64,000 nt of DNA from Fragilaria crotonensis. Its lineage: Eukaryota; Bacillariophyta; Fragilariophyceae; Fragilariales; Fragilariaceae. Shown piece after piece: positions 11,648 through 23,209 of the stretch (the stretch's first letter is position 1; every line of letters starts with the position of its first letter). Where the stretch lies: assembly GCA_022925895.1 (NCBI GenBank), contig JAKSYS010000106.1:55618-119617 (forward strand), in the 5' to 3' direction. The notes beneath the pieces were generated by a model. It worked only from the letters and a program-made list of their open reading frames with translations. It did not search any database and was not told where the DNA came from. The position numbers and the translations under genes were made by a program.

Positions 11648-12865
11648 ATGAATTCTTCTCGCAAAAATGGGAAATCGGAGCTCCAATTTTACTTCGTGTA
11701 CGTGATGGCACTGACGTTAGTTCTTTCTTCAAACTTCTTCTCCACCATGCCAGTCCATCCGAACGACGTCGGCAAGGTTCAGCACAACTCTTCATATCCG
11801 TCAACCGCGCGTGAATTAGAATCAAATGAAGCATTTTCGGCTTGCATTCTCATTATGGATGACAACCATCGTCTGACGGAATGGCTGGCCTATCATTATC
11901 ACGTTCTCCCCCTTCGCTACGTCGTGGTAGGTGTTGACCCCAACAGCAAAACGTCTCCATCTGCAATCTTTGACGAGTGGCGAGGATACGGTATGACCAT
12001 TATTGAATGGAATAACACAGATATCTTTAAAGGTAGGCTGTGGCAGTATCAACATAAGATACTCACGAGAATAAGGCGACCTCACGACCATCGACAGCGG
12101 CAGAACATGTTCGCGAGGAATTGCCTTGTCCACATGAAAGAGGCCAATCGTACCTGGGTTATGCTGATAGATAGTGATGAATACTTGGTATTCAACGGCC
12201 CGGAACATTCCGAAGATTCCAAGGCGAACTTTACAGTTCGCTACCCATCGGTCAAGGTGGAGTCATCCATGGTTAGATTTCTCAAAAGAATGAGGAGCGT
12301 ACCAGCAGCCAATATGGATGCTCCTTGTATTTCAGTGCCTCGAATGTTGTTTGGGGCCGTTGATAGCCCCGAAGATCGAACTCGCAACCGGGTACCTGTT
12401 GGCTTCGATCCTGCCCTTTTCGACACATTGTTGTATCGAAAACATTTCGCACGCTGCCGAACGCATTCCAGTCCAATCAACGGTTGGGCTAAAAGTATCA
12501 TTGACGTATCCAGGGTGCGGTGGGATGATATTCCGACAGTCGAAGATGCATTCAAAACTGCTCGTTGGCAAATGAATATTCATCAACCGATGCCCAAGAT
12601 TTGCCCTCTACCTCATGTGAAGGACCATGACACCTTGCTGAGAATCAATCACTACGTCGGGTCGTGGAAGGCGTTTTCTTTCAGGCCAGACGCCAGAATT
12701 CTGGAAGGTCGTAACCACTCCGTTTGGCAAGTCAAGGCAAATCAGAGTGATGAGACAGACGACAATATACGTCCCTGGTTAGAGGGCTTTGTCGACACGC
12801 ACGGAATTGCTAATGCCAAAAAAATGCTACAGCGGGCAGGGATCTTTGAACAAAGAGTGGGCTGA
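11648..12865 (+). CDS. GT92/DUF23-like glycosyltransferase, type II membrane protein
   Basis: 405 residues with no frameshift. A short basic N-terminus (MNSSRKNGKSE) precedes one hydrophobic segment (about 14-32, FYFVYVMALTLVLSSNFF), the topology of a Golgi type II transferase. The luminal domain opens with FSACILIMDDNHRLTEWLAY, the strand-helix start of GT92 (DUF23) enzymes. It has the nucleotide-sugar and metal-binding acidic motif WVMLIDSDEYLVF at about residues 170-182, and a late LRINHYVGSW motif common in the diatom members. Several N-x-S/T sites are present (NNTD, NRTW, NHSV). Its donor and acceptor sugars cannot be told; protein glycosylation or cell-wall polysaccharide decoration is likely. 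The family call is good; the closest alternative is another GT-A fold family. Confidence 0.8.
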   Translation: MNSSRKNGKSELQFYFVYVMALTLVLSSNFFSTMPVHPNDVGKVQHNSSYPSTARELESNEAFSACILIMDDNHRLTEWLAYHYHVLPLRYVVVGVDPNSKTSPSAIFDEWRGYGMTIIEWNNTDIFKGRLWQYQHKILTRIRRPHDHRQRQNMFARNCLVHMKEANRTWVMLIDSDEYLVFNGPEHSEDSKANFTVRYPSVKVESSMVRFLKRMRSVPAANMDAPCISVPRMLFGAVDSPEDRTRNRVPVGFDPALFDTLLYRKHFARCRTHSSPINGWAKSIIDVSRVRWDDIPTVEDAFKTARWQMNIHQPMPKICPLPHVKDHDTLLRINHYVGSWKAFSFRPDARILEGRNHSVWQVKANQSDETDDNIRPWLEGFVDTHGIANAKKMLQRAGIFEQRVG

Positions 12866-13611
12866 CTATGTCGGTGTTCCATATTCTTAGTCATGTACGA
12901 CGTAGAAGGACTTACTTATCCGTTCCTCATTACTTCGAAAGGGCACTTACCGATCCGTCTTGCGATCGGTACATGTAGCAGTCAATGCAACGACCTGAAA
13001 GAAATCTCTTGTTACTTACCTCAGTTACCTGGTAGTAGCATACATGTGGAAAGCGGTCGCCCGATGATACAGCGATAAAGCGACTGTGAACTTATTGACG
13101 AATAGTCCAATTTGTACTTCGAGTAAGTTGTGAGTAAAAATGAAATGCCTGTAGACTGTAGATTACTTAGCAAGGTAGTACAAGTTCTACAGTACCAGTC
13201 TACCGGTAGAGTCGAGAGAGTCGAAGTAGCACACGGCGTGATCAAGGCTGCATACTAGTTCGTAGAAATCCGGGTTCGGTCAAACGTAGAGTTTTTAATT
13301 CTAGTGTTGTTTAACTTGTGAGATTATGAATTGGTTTCATTTTGAAAGAACCAATTCAATCCAGGTCCAATTGAATCTTGCCCGATTTACTTTTGCAAAG
13401 TTAGAGGGTTGTGGGAGTGAGCATTCAAAGCCTTCATCCCACTGATAAGGGCATTGAAATGTCAGCACCAACTCCACTTCCATGAGCAAATTGTCAATCA
13501 CAACAACTGTTGCAACATGGTCAGACTTAGCCAACATGATGAGGCACACATGTTGGAAATTAGTTGGCACATGAAGGGAAATTGCAGTTGAATTGAAAAG
13601 GGTTAATGTGG
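12866..13611. other. Intergenic, no gene seen
   Basis: No supported gene. The minus-strand frame 13337-13729 overlaps the dispersed repeat that follows and probably belongs to it. Confidence 0.4.
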
Positions 13612-13835
13612 ACAAATTGTTGTTGTAGAAAAGGAGGTTATGAGGGCGGAAAGCAATAGAGGACAACTGTAGTTTTCGTACTGCTGGTGTTTCGCCGTAT
13701 ACAGTTGGCGTGGGAATCTTCGTATCCAAAGCCGGATGGGACTCAGCTGGCGGGGACGAAATTCCAACGTCAATAACGGCATAATAACAGCCGTAACCTG
13801 CTGTACCTTGACTGAGAGCGTCCTACCGGTACTCA
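13612..13835 (-). repeat. Dispersed repeat, copy 1
   Basis: This stretch is recognisably homologous to 25500-25735 (shared blocks include GGACAACTGT, CCGGATGGGACTCAGCT and CTGTAACCTGCTG-like words). Both copies keep short open frames on the minus strand that align (YTAKHQQYENYSCP here, YTVKHQYKNHSCP in the other). This suggests a relic of a mobile-element coding region. The family is not identified. Confidence 0.55.
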
Positions 13836-13896
13836 ATAGGGAACTTCACCGAGTACGTCTACTTGTACTGGTGAACACCTGCACATCTGATACAAG

Positions 13897-14781
13897 TGAT
13901 ATGGTTCGGGTTAACGGAACCTGTCGACGCGCATGTCGGCGTAAGGTTCGGGTTAAGAACCAGGACGTAACCGTTACGGGGTACGCCCCCAGTAGGTAAG
14001 TGTCTAGTACGACACTGACTACTGCTTAGTGTGTCTATAAACGGTACAGCAATACAATGCTGTCTACCGCTACAGACAACGATACGTATACTATCTGTCG
14101 GTCTATCGCTACATAAATGTGCAAGGGACTGACTAGTAAGAATATCGCTTTGGTCATAGTGGGCACTGTCTAATAGTTTATCGTTATGTACGGTAACGAT
14201 AGACTCAGACGTGCACGGACTATGGCCGGGCAGAAGTGATGTGCTGCTGTACTGATTGCCGTGTTGTGTGCTGTCGTAATAGTGAGTACCGTCGTACTGA
14301 CTACTGATATATGTACAGTATGGTGAGGTTGACAATTTGACGACCGGCGGTAAAAATTGTCATGGTCAATTTCATTCATGTCTGTGCAAATATGTGCAGT
14401 ATGTGCAGAAAAGGTGAGTGGCACTAAAAATGAATTATTTCGACAATTGTGAGAAGAGTGAGGAGTGACAAGAGGTGAGAGGTCTGATAGATGGGGAGTG
14501 TTCCTGGGAACAATGAGGAACACTCCTCGTTTCTCGGAGACGTCGTTTCGTGCCGCGGTGTGGTCGTCGGTACACGAGGCGTTGAGTCTCGTTTGAAAAT
14601 GAGTGTTCAATCTCATGGGATGAGATGAACATGAATTTGAATCGACGAGAGTTTTGATTCCAGTCGTGCAGTGTCGCACTGGTTACTGGAGCACGGATGT
14701 AACGTTTTACTGTGCACACGGGCGACAGTTAGGGATCGGGATAGATGTAAAAATATGTAGGGCGATACTGGAAGTCTGTCA
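13897..14781 (-). repeat. 3' LTR of the gag-only element
   Basis: 885 bp, TGATATGG at its left end and AAGTCTGTCA at its right end on the plus strand. Matches 18952-19848 almost base for base. The shorter length reflects mainly a 12-bp deletion near 14240 relative to the other copy. Confidence 0.92.
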
Positions 14782-14792
14782 CCCCTCTTGAA
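14782..14792 (-). promoter_or_regulatory. Polypurine tract of the gag-only element
   Basis: Read on the minus strand, AAGAGGGG sits immediately upstream of the 3' LTR. This is the expected place for the plus-strand primer of reverse transcription, and it fixes the orientation of the element. Confidence 0.6.
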
Positions 14793-15018
14793 TCAAATCT
14801 CTGTTGATTTCTGATGTTGTAGCATTTGCTTTGGAAACATACAGAATCTTTTGATCTGAAGATTGTTTTTTTTTTGGGTGAGACTTGCATTTTTTTGTTT
14901 TTGTTTTGGGAATGTCTGTGAAATGTGATTCACAAGGTTTTCAGTGTAGTTGATGTGTAGTGTGTCTTGTTGTTGGCCTGTATGGAGATATTGGAACTGA
15001 TGGTTAGAAATCATTGAG

Positions 15019-17289
15019 TTATACTCTGTTGATTGCCATCTGCTCAGGGGTGTCAATATCAGGCCATGAAGTAACTGGTTTTGGGCAGTTGAAGTTGCCC
15101 TGGTCATTGCAGGATGCAATGTATGCTTGATGGTAAAAAGCATGTGATTGAGATGGAATTGAATCAGTGATGTAATAAGCACGTTGGTTGTGGGGTGCGG
15201 TTTCATCATTGTTTGGATTTGTGTTTGGGAGTCCTCCGTGGTTGCTGTTTTGTGATCTGTTGACGGTTATGCATCGATTAGCATAGTGGCCAAGTTGTCC
15301 ACAATTGTAGCATGTAATATTTGCAGCATTGGGTGAGCTGAAATTATCTGGAGGACGCCTTTGATTTGCATTGTTTGAAGAATTTTGTCTGAAATGAGGT
15401 CTTGTGTTGCGATGTTGCTTTTGAAAAGGCTGAGGCTGTTGCATTGCAATACTGCAATCATTGTCATTGTTTTGTCTTCTTGGATGCTGTGCAGAGGCCA
15501 GAGTGTTTGTTTGATTTTCAACTTCTTGATGTGGTGGCCTGTTATTGTTTTTGGCTGCATTTGGTTGCATCATTGAAGAACTGGTGAAGGCTTGCTGTTG
15601 GTGTGGTGGAAAATCATCATAAGTTGTGCCTTGATGTTGAAAAGGCAGACTTGATGAAGGTTGGTGTGCAGAATTTGCATGTTGGTTGTAATTGTGTTGG
15701 TTTTGGGAAGGGAGAGTAAGTCCACAGGAATCATCAATATTCAATAAGTGGCTCTCAAGTTCCGCAAATGTTGGTAGTTCTTTGTCATGTAATTCTGCTC
15801 GACGGATGTCGGCATCAAAGCGTTGGTAGGAAGCAGCATAAAAGTGGTGATTGCTGCCGCCATGAATGGCTCGTTTGATTATATCAGCATCGGTGTTTGT
15901 GATTCCGGCGTGATAACAGTCGCGCGATAATGTCCGAATGCGATTCAAGTAGGATGTTGCAACTTCTTGATGTCCTTGCTTGATGGAGTAGAAGGATTCG
16001 CGCGCGTTCAATGTGATCTTGGGTGAGCGGTGCACAGTGACGTCTTAGAGTCAGAATGGCTGTTCTGGCATCTGGGGAACAGTCAATAATGTGTGTCTGG
16101 CAGGGCTCACAGATGTTGGTGAAAATCAGATTGAAGATTGCAATACCAACACATGGATGAGAGTAATTGATTTGTCTCGGCCAAAGGTCAAAGACTTGGC
16201 GTGTCCATGGTGATATGCTGCATATGATTCGGAGGTTATCCATGAAGGCATTGAATTGTCGTCTTCGTGAGAGAAGGTCAGTTGGGAAGCTAAGTTCTGA
16301 AGGTTTGCAATCTTGGCATATTTCAGGAGCGTCCTTGTGAGGTCTTCAATCGGTGGATATGTGAAGTCGGTTCTGGTTGATGATGTCAGGGCATCTGGGG
16401 AGGTTAAGGAATTTGAGGCAGTTCATCATCATTGTTTTCATGCTCATTGTCATCAAAAATGTTTCACAATTAGTTGGCGTGTTTGCAAACATTGGTTGGT
16501 GCACTTGGTGAGCATTTGCTCCTTCTGGAGGTGCATTTTTGGTTGACGGAGCGTTTGTTGTTGATGTCTGCTGGATTGTTTTTGGGTGAAAGTAATGATC
16601 TGGGAGTTTGAACAGCAAGGGCATTGTGTTTGCAAAGGCTTTGTTGTTTCTCCAATTCATATCTTATCACATTGCAATAATCCTCTGTTGCTACATTCAC
16701 ATCATTGTGTCTGTGGCCAGGAGGAGTAAGTGAGTTGCAAGTAATAGATTTTTCTTTGTTTTCATTGTTTGAACACACAGAACTAGACTCACCAGGAATG
16801 ACATGAAGGAGTGTCTCTGGTGTCTTGTTTGTGTATGGGTATTCTGGGGATTGTGTGACATTGTCTTGATCAAGTTGGTGATGCCTGCAGTCATAGATAG
16901 TAGGCAATCGGAGGCGCTGTCGGTGGTGGGATGCAACTTGTGAGAGTTCTCAGCAATTGACAGAAAACTGAAGGGATTGCAGCTTTCAAAAGCTGCAGGC
17001 TTTCTGTTCAAAAATTGTGGAAGTGTGACTGAGAATCGGGTAGTTTTCTTGTGCTTGATGTCTGAGTCACGGTAGATCTTGGTGTCCGGCGGGTGGCGGA
17101 AGGCGGACGTTGTCTGTGGCTGTGCTGGAATCGTAGTCGTCAGCATGTCCGCAGATTCGTAGGTGGTGTCCGCGGGAGTCTTGTCTGTGTAGGGCGGCGG
17201 GAGGAATTCGACGTAGGGAATTTCGATTTCTCGTCCGGGGAGTCTTGATGAAAATTTCTGTCATCGTTCGTTTCCATCGGATTCCGCAT
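15019..17289 (-). pseudogene. Large gag-like ORF with CCHC zinc knuckle, several frameshifts
   Basis: Probable start MRNPMETNDDRNF near 17289; the coding signal then moves between frames (16697-17146, 16346-16660, 15884-16243) and ends in a long clean frame, 15019-16035. The last part has a capsid-like helical region (SYLNRIRTLSRDCYHAGITN, then DADIIKRAIHGG and FAELESHLLNIDD). A Gln/Asn-rich linker follows, then a zinc knuckle CYNCGQLGHYANRC (about 15271-15312, C-x2-C-x4-H-x4-C). Gag proteins of LTR retroelements have this order, but about 750 residues would be long for one. There is no protease after the knuckle. The shifts may be real decay or consensus errors; the 15884-16243 and 15019-16035 frames join near 16020 (ARTAILTLRRHCAPLTQDHIERAR). 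Confidence 0.7.
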
Positions 17290-17419
17290 GACATGTTACT
17301 ATGTCAAGGCCGTTATCGGAAATGTCGTCGTTGAAGTTGGGGTTAACGGCATTTTCAATTCCGGGATCGCGTTCGGACATCGGACCAATTCCGTCGTGCG
17401 GAAGGGGCCATTGATGGCG

Positions 17420-18694
17420 TCAGCGTGGACGGGGTGTTCTCATCATTCTGAGTAGCAATTGAAGTGCTGACAGTTTGATGGGAAGTTGTAACCGGAGGGT
17501 CACAGGCAAGATAAGGATGCTGTCATGCTGTATGACTGCTTTGTTATGGTGCCTTACAAATGGAATGACCTTCTCAGGTAAAGTTGGGAAGGAAATTCTG
17601 TGAAGTTCTTCCAATCTCATAGGAAGCTGCATCATTGTAGTACTTGTAGGTGGATTCAGCAGTTCTGGAGACTTGGAGAGGCACTCAGAGGAGAATTTGC
17701 AAGTTTGGCCCTGGAACTTGTCCATTATTGCCATTATTGTTTTCTTGTTCTCCGCCAATTCTTGGTGCCTGGGTAAGTAGACATGTTGTGGGAAGCTCTG
17801 GCTTCGCTTGATGTGATGTCGTCGTCAGAATCGCTCTTGCGAGCTTCGCGCTTGCACGGCGTAGTAAAACGTACGTTCTGCGCTAATTCTTTGATGCAGT
17901 CCACTGTTCGGACGATTTCTCCTCGAGTATTCGTCGGAATTTTGATTGAGGACATGCATTGGAGAGCCCTTTTCAAGGCGGTTTGGATGATACCCTCTTG
18001 TCGTAGTGGAGGTCTTCGGCGTTCGTCGCCGGAATCTTGAAAGAGTCGCATTTCGCGACTTCATTGTTGTTCTTGATCTTGATGGTTTCGACGTTAAAAT
18101 TGAATCTGACACGTTGGTTCTTGATAGGCCTTTCGTAGGAGGCAAGTTGGGGTCTTCTTGGCGCGGGATGATGGTGGAAGCGAAGGTATTGCGCGTTATT
18201 GTCTTGTTGTCTTGGAATTTGGCGGCTGCGATGTCGTTGATGGCGCCGTTTTCAATGGAAAGAGAATGGGAGCGACCCATATCGGTAGATCCTGCTTCGT
18301 AGGAGAGTTCGCAGGCGTAGTTAACTCTGTTGTTGGTGTTGGTGTCTTGGAGGCGTTCTTGATCGATGGTTTCAAGAAAACGCGAGATGACGGCGGACTC
18401 TTGCTCAGGAGTCAGGGCCGTTGCGGTGTGCTGAAAATGGCCTGGAGCTTGCTTGGGGCTCTTCTTGGGCCTGTAGGTGTTAGATTCAGCAATAGAAGAA
18501 GTGTTAGTAGTTGCAACATAGGAAAAGGAATGCTTCTTGAAAGGTAGGACAGCATTTTTGAGTGCATCAAAAGGAGCTGTAATGTCGCCGTCGGCGGCAA
18601 CATAGTTCGCCATGTGCTTTGTTGGTTTGACACAATGGGTGGGTGGGCAGTTGGCCTCAGTTGGAGGCAAATGGGTTAGTGCTGGGTTGACCAT
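17420..18694 (-). pseudogene. Upstream ORF of the gag-only element, unknown product
   Basis: Begins MVNPALTHLPPTEANCPP (18694; an upstream in-frame ATG at 18802 adds a hydrophobic stretch). It continues through TPEQESAVISRFLETIDQER, then crosses to a second frame (IIQTALKRALQCMSSIKIPT, at about 18050) and a third (MAENKKTIMAIMDKFQG, at about 17758), before running into stops near 17310. It resembles no enzyme; the helical, charged character fits an N-terminal gag or matrix-like domain. Whether it was once fused to the downstream gag or is a separate protein cannot be decided from this copy. Confidence 0.5.
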
Positions 18695-18933
18695 GGTGAG
18701 AGTTGCAAAGTTTGAGGATGAAGGGTGAGTTGGGTTAGACAAGTTTTGCAAAAAAAAGAGAGCACAAGGAATGAGAATTTCAATTCCCGGCAGTAGGAAC
18801 ATGTACTGCTGGTATTGAGTGAGGTCTGGAAGAAAAGAACAAGGTTAGAACAATTTAAATCGGTGCTAGGCACCAAATTTAAATTGAAGAGGCTCGGAGT
18901 TTCCGGGAGGAACCAGGCGAGCGGCCAGGATAG

Positions 18934-18951
18934 CAACCTGGCGAGCAACCA
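18934..18951 (-). promoter_or_regulatory. Putative tRNA primer-binding site
   Basis: On the minus strand the sequence directly after the 5' LTR starts TGGTTGCTCGCC. TGG complements the CCA end shared by all tRNAs, as at most retroelement primer sites. The tRNA species was not identified. Confidence 0.45.
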
Positions 18952-19848
18952 TGATATGGTTCGGGTTAACGGAACCTGTCGACGCGCATGTCGGCATAAG
19001 GTTCGGGTTAAGAACCAGGACGTAACCGTTACGGGGTACGCCCCCAGTAGGTAAGTGTCTAGTACGACACTGACTACTGCTTAGTGTGTCTATAAACGGT
19101 ACAGCAATACAATGCTGTCTACCGCTACAGACAACGATACGTATACTATCTGTCGGTCTATCGCTACATAAATGTGCGAGGGACTGACTAGTAATAATAT
19201 CGCTTTGGTCATAGTGGGCACTGTCTAATAGTTTATCGTTATGTACGGTAACGATAGACTCAGACGTGCACGGACTATGGCCGGGCAGAGGAAGTGATGT
19301 GCAAAAAGTACTGCTGTACTGATTGCCGTGTTGTGTGCTGTCGTAATAGTGAGTACCGTCGTACTGACTACTGATATATGTACAGTATGGTGAGGTTGAC
19401 AATTTGACGACCGGCGGTAAAAATTCGTCATGGTCAATTTCATTCATGTTGTGCAAATATGTGCAGTATGTGCAGAAAAGGTGAGTGGCACTAAAAATGA
19501 ATTATTTCGACAATTGTGAGAAGAGTGAGGAGCGACACGAGGTGAGAGGTCTGATAGATAGGGAGTGTTCCTGGGAACAATGAGGAACACTCCTCGTTTC
19601 TTGGAGACGTCGTTTCGTGCCGCGGTGTGGTCGTTGGTACACGAGGCGTTGAGTCTCGTTTGAAAATGAGTGTTCAATCTCATGGGATGAGATGAACATG
19701 AATTTGAATCGACGAGAGTTTTGATTCCAGTCGTGCAGTGTCGCACTGGTTACTGGAGCACGGATGTAACGTTTTACTGTGCACACGGGCGACAGTTAGG
19801 GATCGGGATAGATGTAAAAATATGTAGGGCGATACTGGAAGTCTGTCA
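18952..19848 (-). repeat. 5' LTR of the gag-only element
   Basis: 897 bp, same termini as the left copy. It is followed on the plus strand by the ACAAG target duplication. Because the element reads on the minus strand, this copy carries the promoter. Confidence 0.92.
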
Positions 19849-19853
19849 ACAAG

Positions 19854-20153
19854 TACTCTACTACCGGTAGTACTAGAGTACTATGACATAGCTACTAGTA
19901 CTCTGAGTACCTGGTACTGGAGTACCAGGTGCCCACTACTATATGAGTTGTATTACACTACTACTGTAGCGTATTCTACTCGGAGACTGTACGATGCCGC
20001 CATTTATGGAGTCGTGGCACCACGGAACACTCGAGCACGAGCACTCGCCCAGTCTCCAGTGCGACGTACTTTTTCGCGTTCAATTCTTGTCCATTCATCA
20101 TTTTCACTTTTTTCTACAAAACGCCGGTTTGTAGGTTGAATTACTTTTCAACC
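19854..20153. promoter_or_regulatory. GTAC-rich promoter region of the helicase gene
   Basis: Positions 19854-19935 consist largely of GTAC, CTACTACCGGTAGTAC and CCAGGT words. The retroelement inserted right at the left margin of this block, about 300 bp upstream of the helicase start codon. Confidence 0.4.
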
Positions 20154-23100
20154 ATGTCATCGAAGGGCAGCTCTGCGTGGAAGTCGGTGGACGTTTCACT
20201 ACCAGATCCAGGCTCGGATGCGAATCACTATGACAGCGCTTCCTCGCGTGCGTTGAAGGCAAGTAGAGACTTGGAAGCACAGCAGTATGAATCATGTGGA
20301 ATGTTTTACGGACTGCAAGTGTTGGACGGCTCGATGTACGACTTGATTGGCAACAGGATGATTATTAAGACTGAAAAGGCTGCTGAAAAGGCACATGCAT
20401 TGCTTAAGGAAAAGTCTGCGAAAAAGAAGATGGGCGGACAACCTGAAAGTGGCGAACCAAGTGACGGGCACAACTCCCCAAAGAAGAGAAAGAGGGGCGA
20501 CGTCGCGTCCACTTCTGACGCTTTGTTAGCCGATCCTGCCGAAATCGAGGATCAGCCGACATCAAAGAAGAAAAAGAAAAGTAAGAAAAAGAAAAAGAAG
20601 ATTGTAGAAGCAAATGTAATGGATCAACCACAAACCTCGGAACTCGAGGTCGATCCCATGCAAACGGCAGCGCTTCACGACTCATGGATGACGGCCACAA
20701 GTGGCGTTGCCTTGCAGAAGAAAATTTGCGAAAGTCTGGTGAAACAAGGCTTTCAAACGCCCACTCCTATTCAAGCAGCAACCCTACCAGCCGCAATCTT
20801 GGGTCGGCGAAACATTGTTGGTGCAGCCGCTACTGGATCAGGAAAGACGCTGGCGTACTTGATTCCTATACTGCAACACTTGCTGGAATGCGAATCAGGG
20901 GAATCCTTGCCTCTCAAGGCATTGATTCTTGCTCCCACGCGTGAGTTGGCACTGCAAGTGGCTGACGAATGCGAAAAGCTTATACCGAAAACAACTGCAA
21001 CGATCGTCGGAGGGTTAGCGCCGCACAAGCAGGCAAGAATTCTTGATACACGAAAGCCTCCTATTGTCATTGGAACACCAGGTCGACTCTGGCAAATGGT
21101 AAGTTTGTTCTCGCTCGTCGCGTTGAGCCAATCATGGTCTGTGAAGAGAATACAAGCTACGATCGATACGCATGAGCAAGTAATTGCACTGATTCAAAGG
21201 CTTTGCACGTCAGTCCGAGACAATTACTTGCGCAAACCAAATGTATTTTGTGCGGCTACCTTTCTCATCACTTGATCCTCCTTCCCGTAGATGTCTAGCA
21301 GAGATCACGCTCATCTCAACAACCTCACCGCGCTTCGATTTCTCGTTATTGACGAGGCTGATCGGATGGTGCAGCAAGGGAGCTTTCCACAATTGGAACG
21401 CATTTTAGACGCTGTCCATGCTGCCAATCCACTTTCTGATGACGATGAGGAGCTTGAGGAGGAGCTTGACGATGAGACTGAGCAAAATGAACGGCTGCTG
21501 TCCCTGCCTGGAGTTCGCGGAGAAAGCCGCGTGACGATGTTGGGTGACATCATGAAACAAATGGAAGCCCGAAATGGAAAATCCCAGCCTGACCTCGATG
21601 GCAACGAAGTCGAAAATAATTTCAATCAGCTCGATGATAAGGATGAAGGGTCAGAAGTTGATGATGATGAACAGGACGAGGAGTCTTTGGAATTGCCCTT
21701 GCGACCTCCAATGTATCGACAAACGTTCGTGTTTTCAGCTACGTTAACCCTCCCGCCGTCCGAAAACTATCTGAAGAAGATGCGGAAAAACAAGAAAGGT
21801 AAAGCGAAGGGATCTTCTCTCACTGGTGCCATTGCCGAGATCCTGGAGAGAGCCCATACGTATGGGAAGACTAAGGTTGTCGACCTTACGTCATCGACGA
21901 AATTTGTGGCAAACGAGAAACAAGTAGTGGTTGTCCAAACCGCAGAAGCAAGCGAGAAATCGCGTCTTCCTCCTGGTTTGACACTACAAACGATTTCATG
22001 TACGCAGAAGCACAAAGATTCGCATCTTTATGCCTATCTGGTCACGACTTCTCAAGGCTCATCAGGCCCATGCCTCGTCTTCTGTAATTCCATTGCTGGC
22101 GTGAAGCGAGTTGGCATAACTCTACAGACATTACGATTGCCAGTCCGAACTCTGCATGCGAGTATGCCACAGGTAAGAACCGTCTTGGCGAGATTCCCTC
22201 TTATTGAATGGCAGTGAGGAAGAAACTTCTATCCTGAAATAGTCAAATGACACCGTGAGGGTTTTGTGAACAATCTCTGAGCCAGGAGGTGCCCGGTGAA
22301 CTGTCTCAAGCAAACAATGCCTTGTCTCTGACCTCGTTTGTTTTCCTTACAGAAATCCCGATTCAAGGCCATTGAGTCCCTCCAGTCAGCGACTGGTCGT
22401 GCGATTGTAGTGTGCACAGATGTCGCCGCTCGAGGACTGGACATCCCAAACGTTGCAACCGTCGTCCATTATGATGTCGCACGGGGCGTAAATACATTTA
22501 TTCACCGTGCAGGTCGAACAGCGGTGAGTCAAGCCTTGATTTTGAGGTTGCCTGTGACAGAGATGACACGAACATTATCTCGGAGACGAGTCTCTCAATA
22601 AAACCGTGTGGAAACCCATGTTCCCTTGGCTGTCTGAGTCACCTTATTGTGGTCGCACAAAGATTCATGTTTGGCTTTTACGAGCACTCACCTCATTTTG
22701 TTTCTTGCGAACAGAGAGGAATGGGCGAGAAAGCTGTTGGCTTCAGTGTGTCCCTTGTTTCATCCGCGGAAGAAAGGCAGCAGAAAGCAATCTTTGACGA
22801 GCTCGGCAAATCCTTGTTTTCGCCAGTTCATCTTGACGGTCGTCTTTTGGCGGAAGCTCAGGAACGAGTGAATCTCGCATGTAAAATCGTCTCATGCGAT
22901 GAAATTGAATCCAGGACTGATAGAAGCAACAAGTGGTTCAAGGAAGCTGCTGCTGAAGCTGACCTGGAACTTGATGATGACATGCTTGACGAGGGACTTG
23001 CTGGTGGCGACTTGCGAGCCCAGCAGCGCCTGCGAGAAGCCAAGAAAGCCAGAGGCCTTCTCAAATCACTGTTGGCACAGCCAATGGTTGTTCAGCGATT

Positions 23101-23209
23101 CGGCAAGTTCCTCTCGAGCAACAGTGCGGCAGCCACGCCAGCTGTTCCGGCGTATGTTGTCCCAGTGGACGACAAAGGAAGCAAAAGGCGAAAGAAACGC
23201 AATTACTAA
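20154..23209 (+). CDS. DEAD-box RNA helicase, DDX24/Mak5 type, four exons
   Basis: Exons 20154-21098, 21291-22172, 22353-22523 and 22715-23209; all three GT-AG introns (180-192 nt) are phase 0, giving 830 residues. The N-terminus has lysine-rich nuclear/nucleolar signals ([15 protein letters not shown]). Helicase motifs are in order: Q-motif ([11 protein letters not shown]), Walker [10 protein letters not shown] (about residue 226), [20 protein letters not shown] (about 335), SAT (about 463), ARGLD (about 634) and HRAGRTA-R, with motif VI completed across intron 3. A long acidic insert between DEAD and SAT ([13 protein letters not shown]) and the phrase [18 protein letters not shown] point to the DDX24/Mak5 branch. 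Those helicases act in 60S ribosomal subunit assembly in the nucleolus. The start ATG at 20154 is preferred because the upstream codons lack an ATG. Confidence 0.92.

Larger units (their letters stand above)
13892..19853 (-). mobile_element. Gag-only LTR retrotransposon (non-autonomous), complete
   Basis: Two near-identical terminal repeats (13897-14781 and 18952-19848), each starting TG and ending CA, enclose about 4.2 kb of internal DNA. The whole is flanked by a perfect 5-bp duplication ACAAG (13892-13896 and 19849-19853). Transcription is on the minus strand, as shown by a primer-binding-like TGG start next to the right LTR, a purine tract next to the left LTR, and the coding frames. The coding content is a gag-like protein with one CCHC knuckle and a second upstream frame. 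I found no protease, reverse transcriptase, RNase H or integrase motif, and only about 240 bp separate the gag stop from the 3' LTR. The LTRs differ mainly by a few substitutions and one 12-bp indel, so insertion is recent. Confidence 0.88.

Noticed and set aside
13337-13729. 130-codon minus-strand frame as a host gene
   Set aside because: Overlaps the dispersed repeat shared with 25.5 kb and lacks a start context or domain; better read as mobile-element debris.
14170-14719. His/Ser/Thr-rich frames inside the LTRs
   Set aside because: The same frames recur in both LTR copies (for example 19444-19786) and are by-products of LTR sequence.
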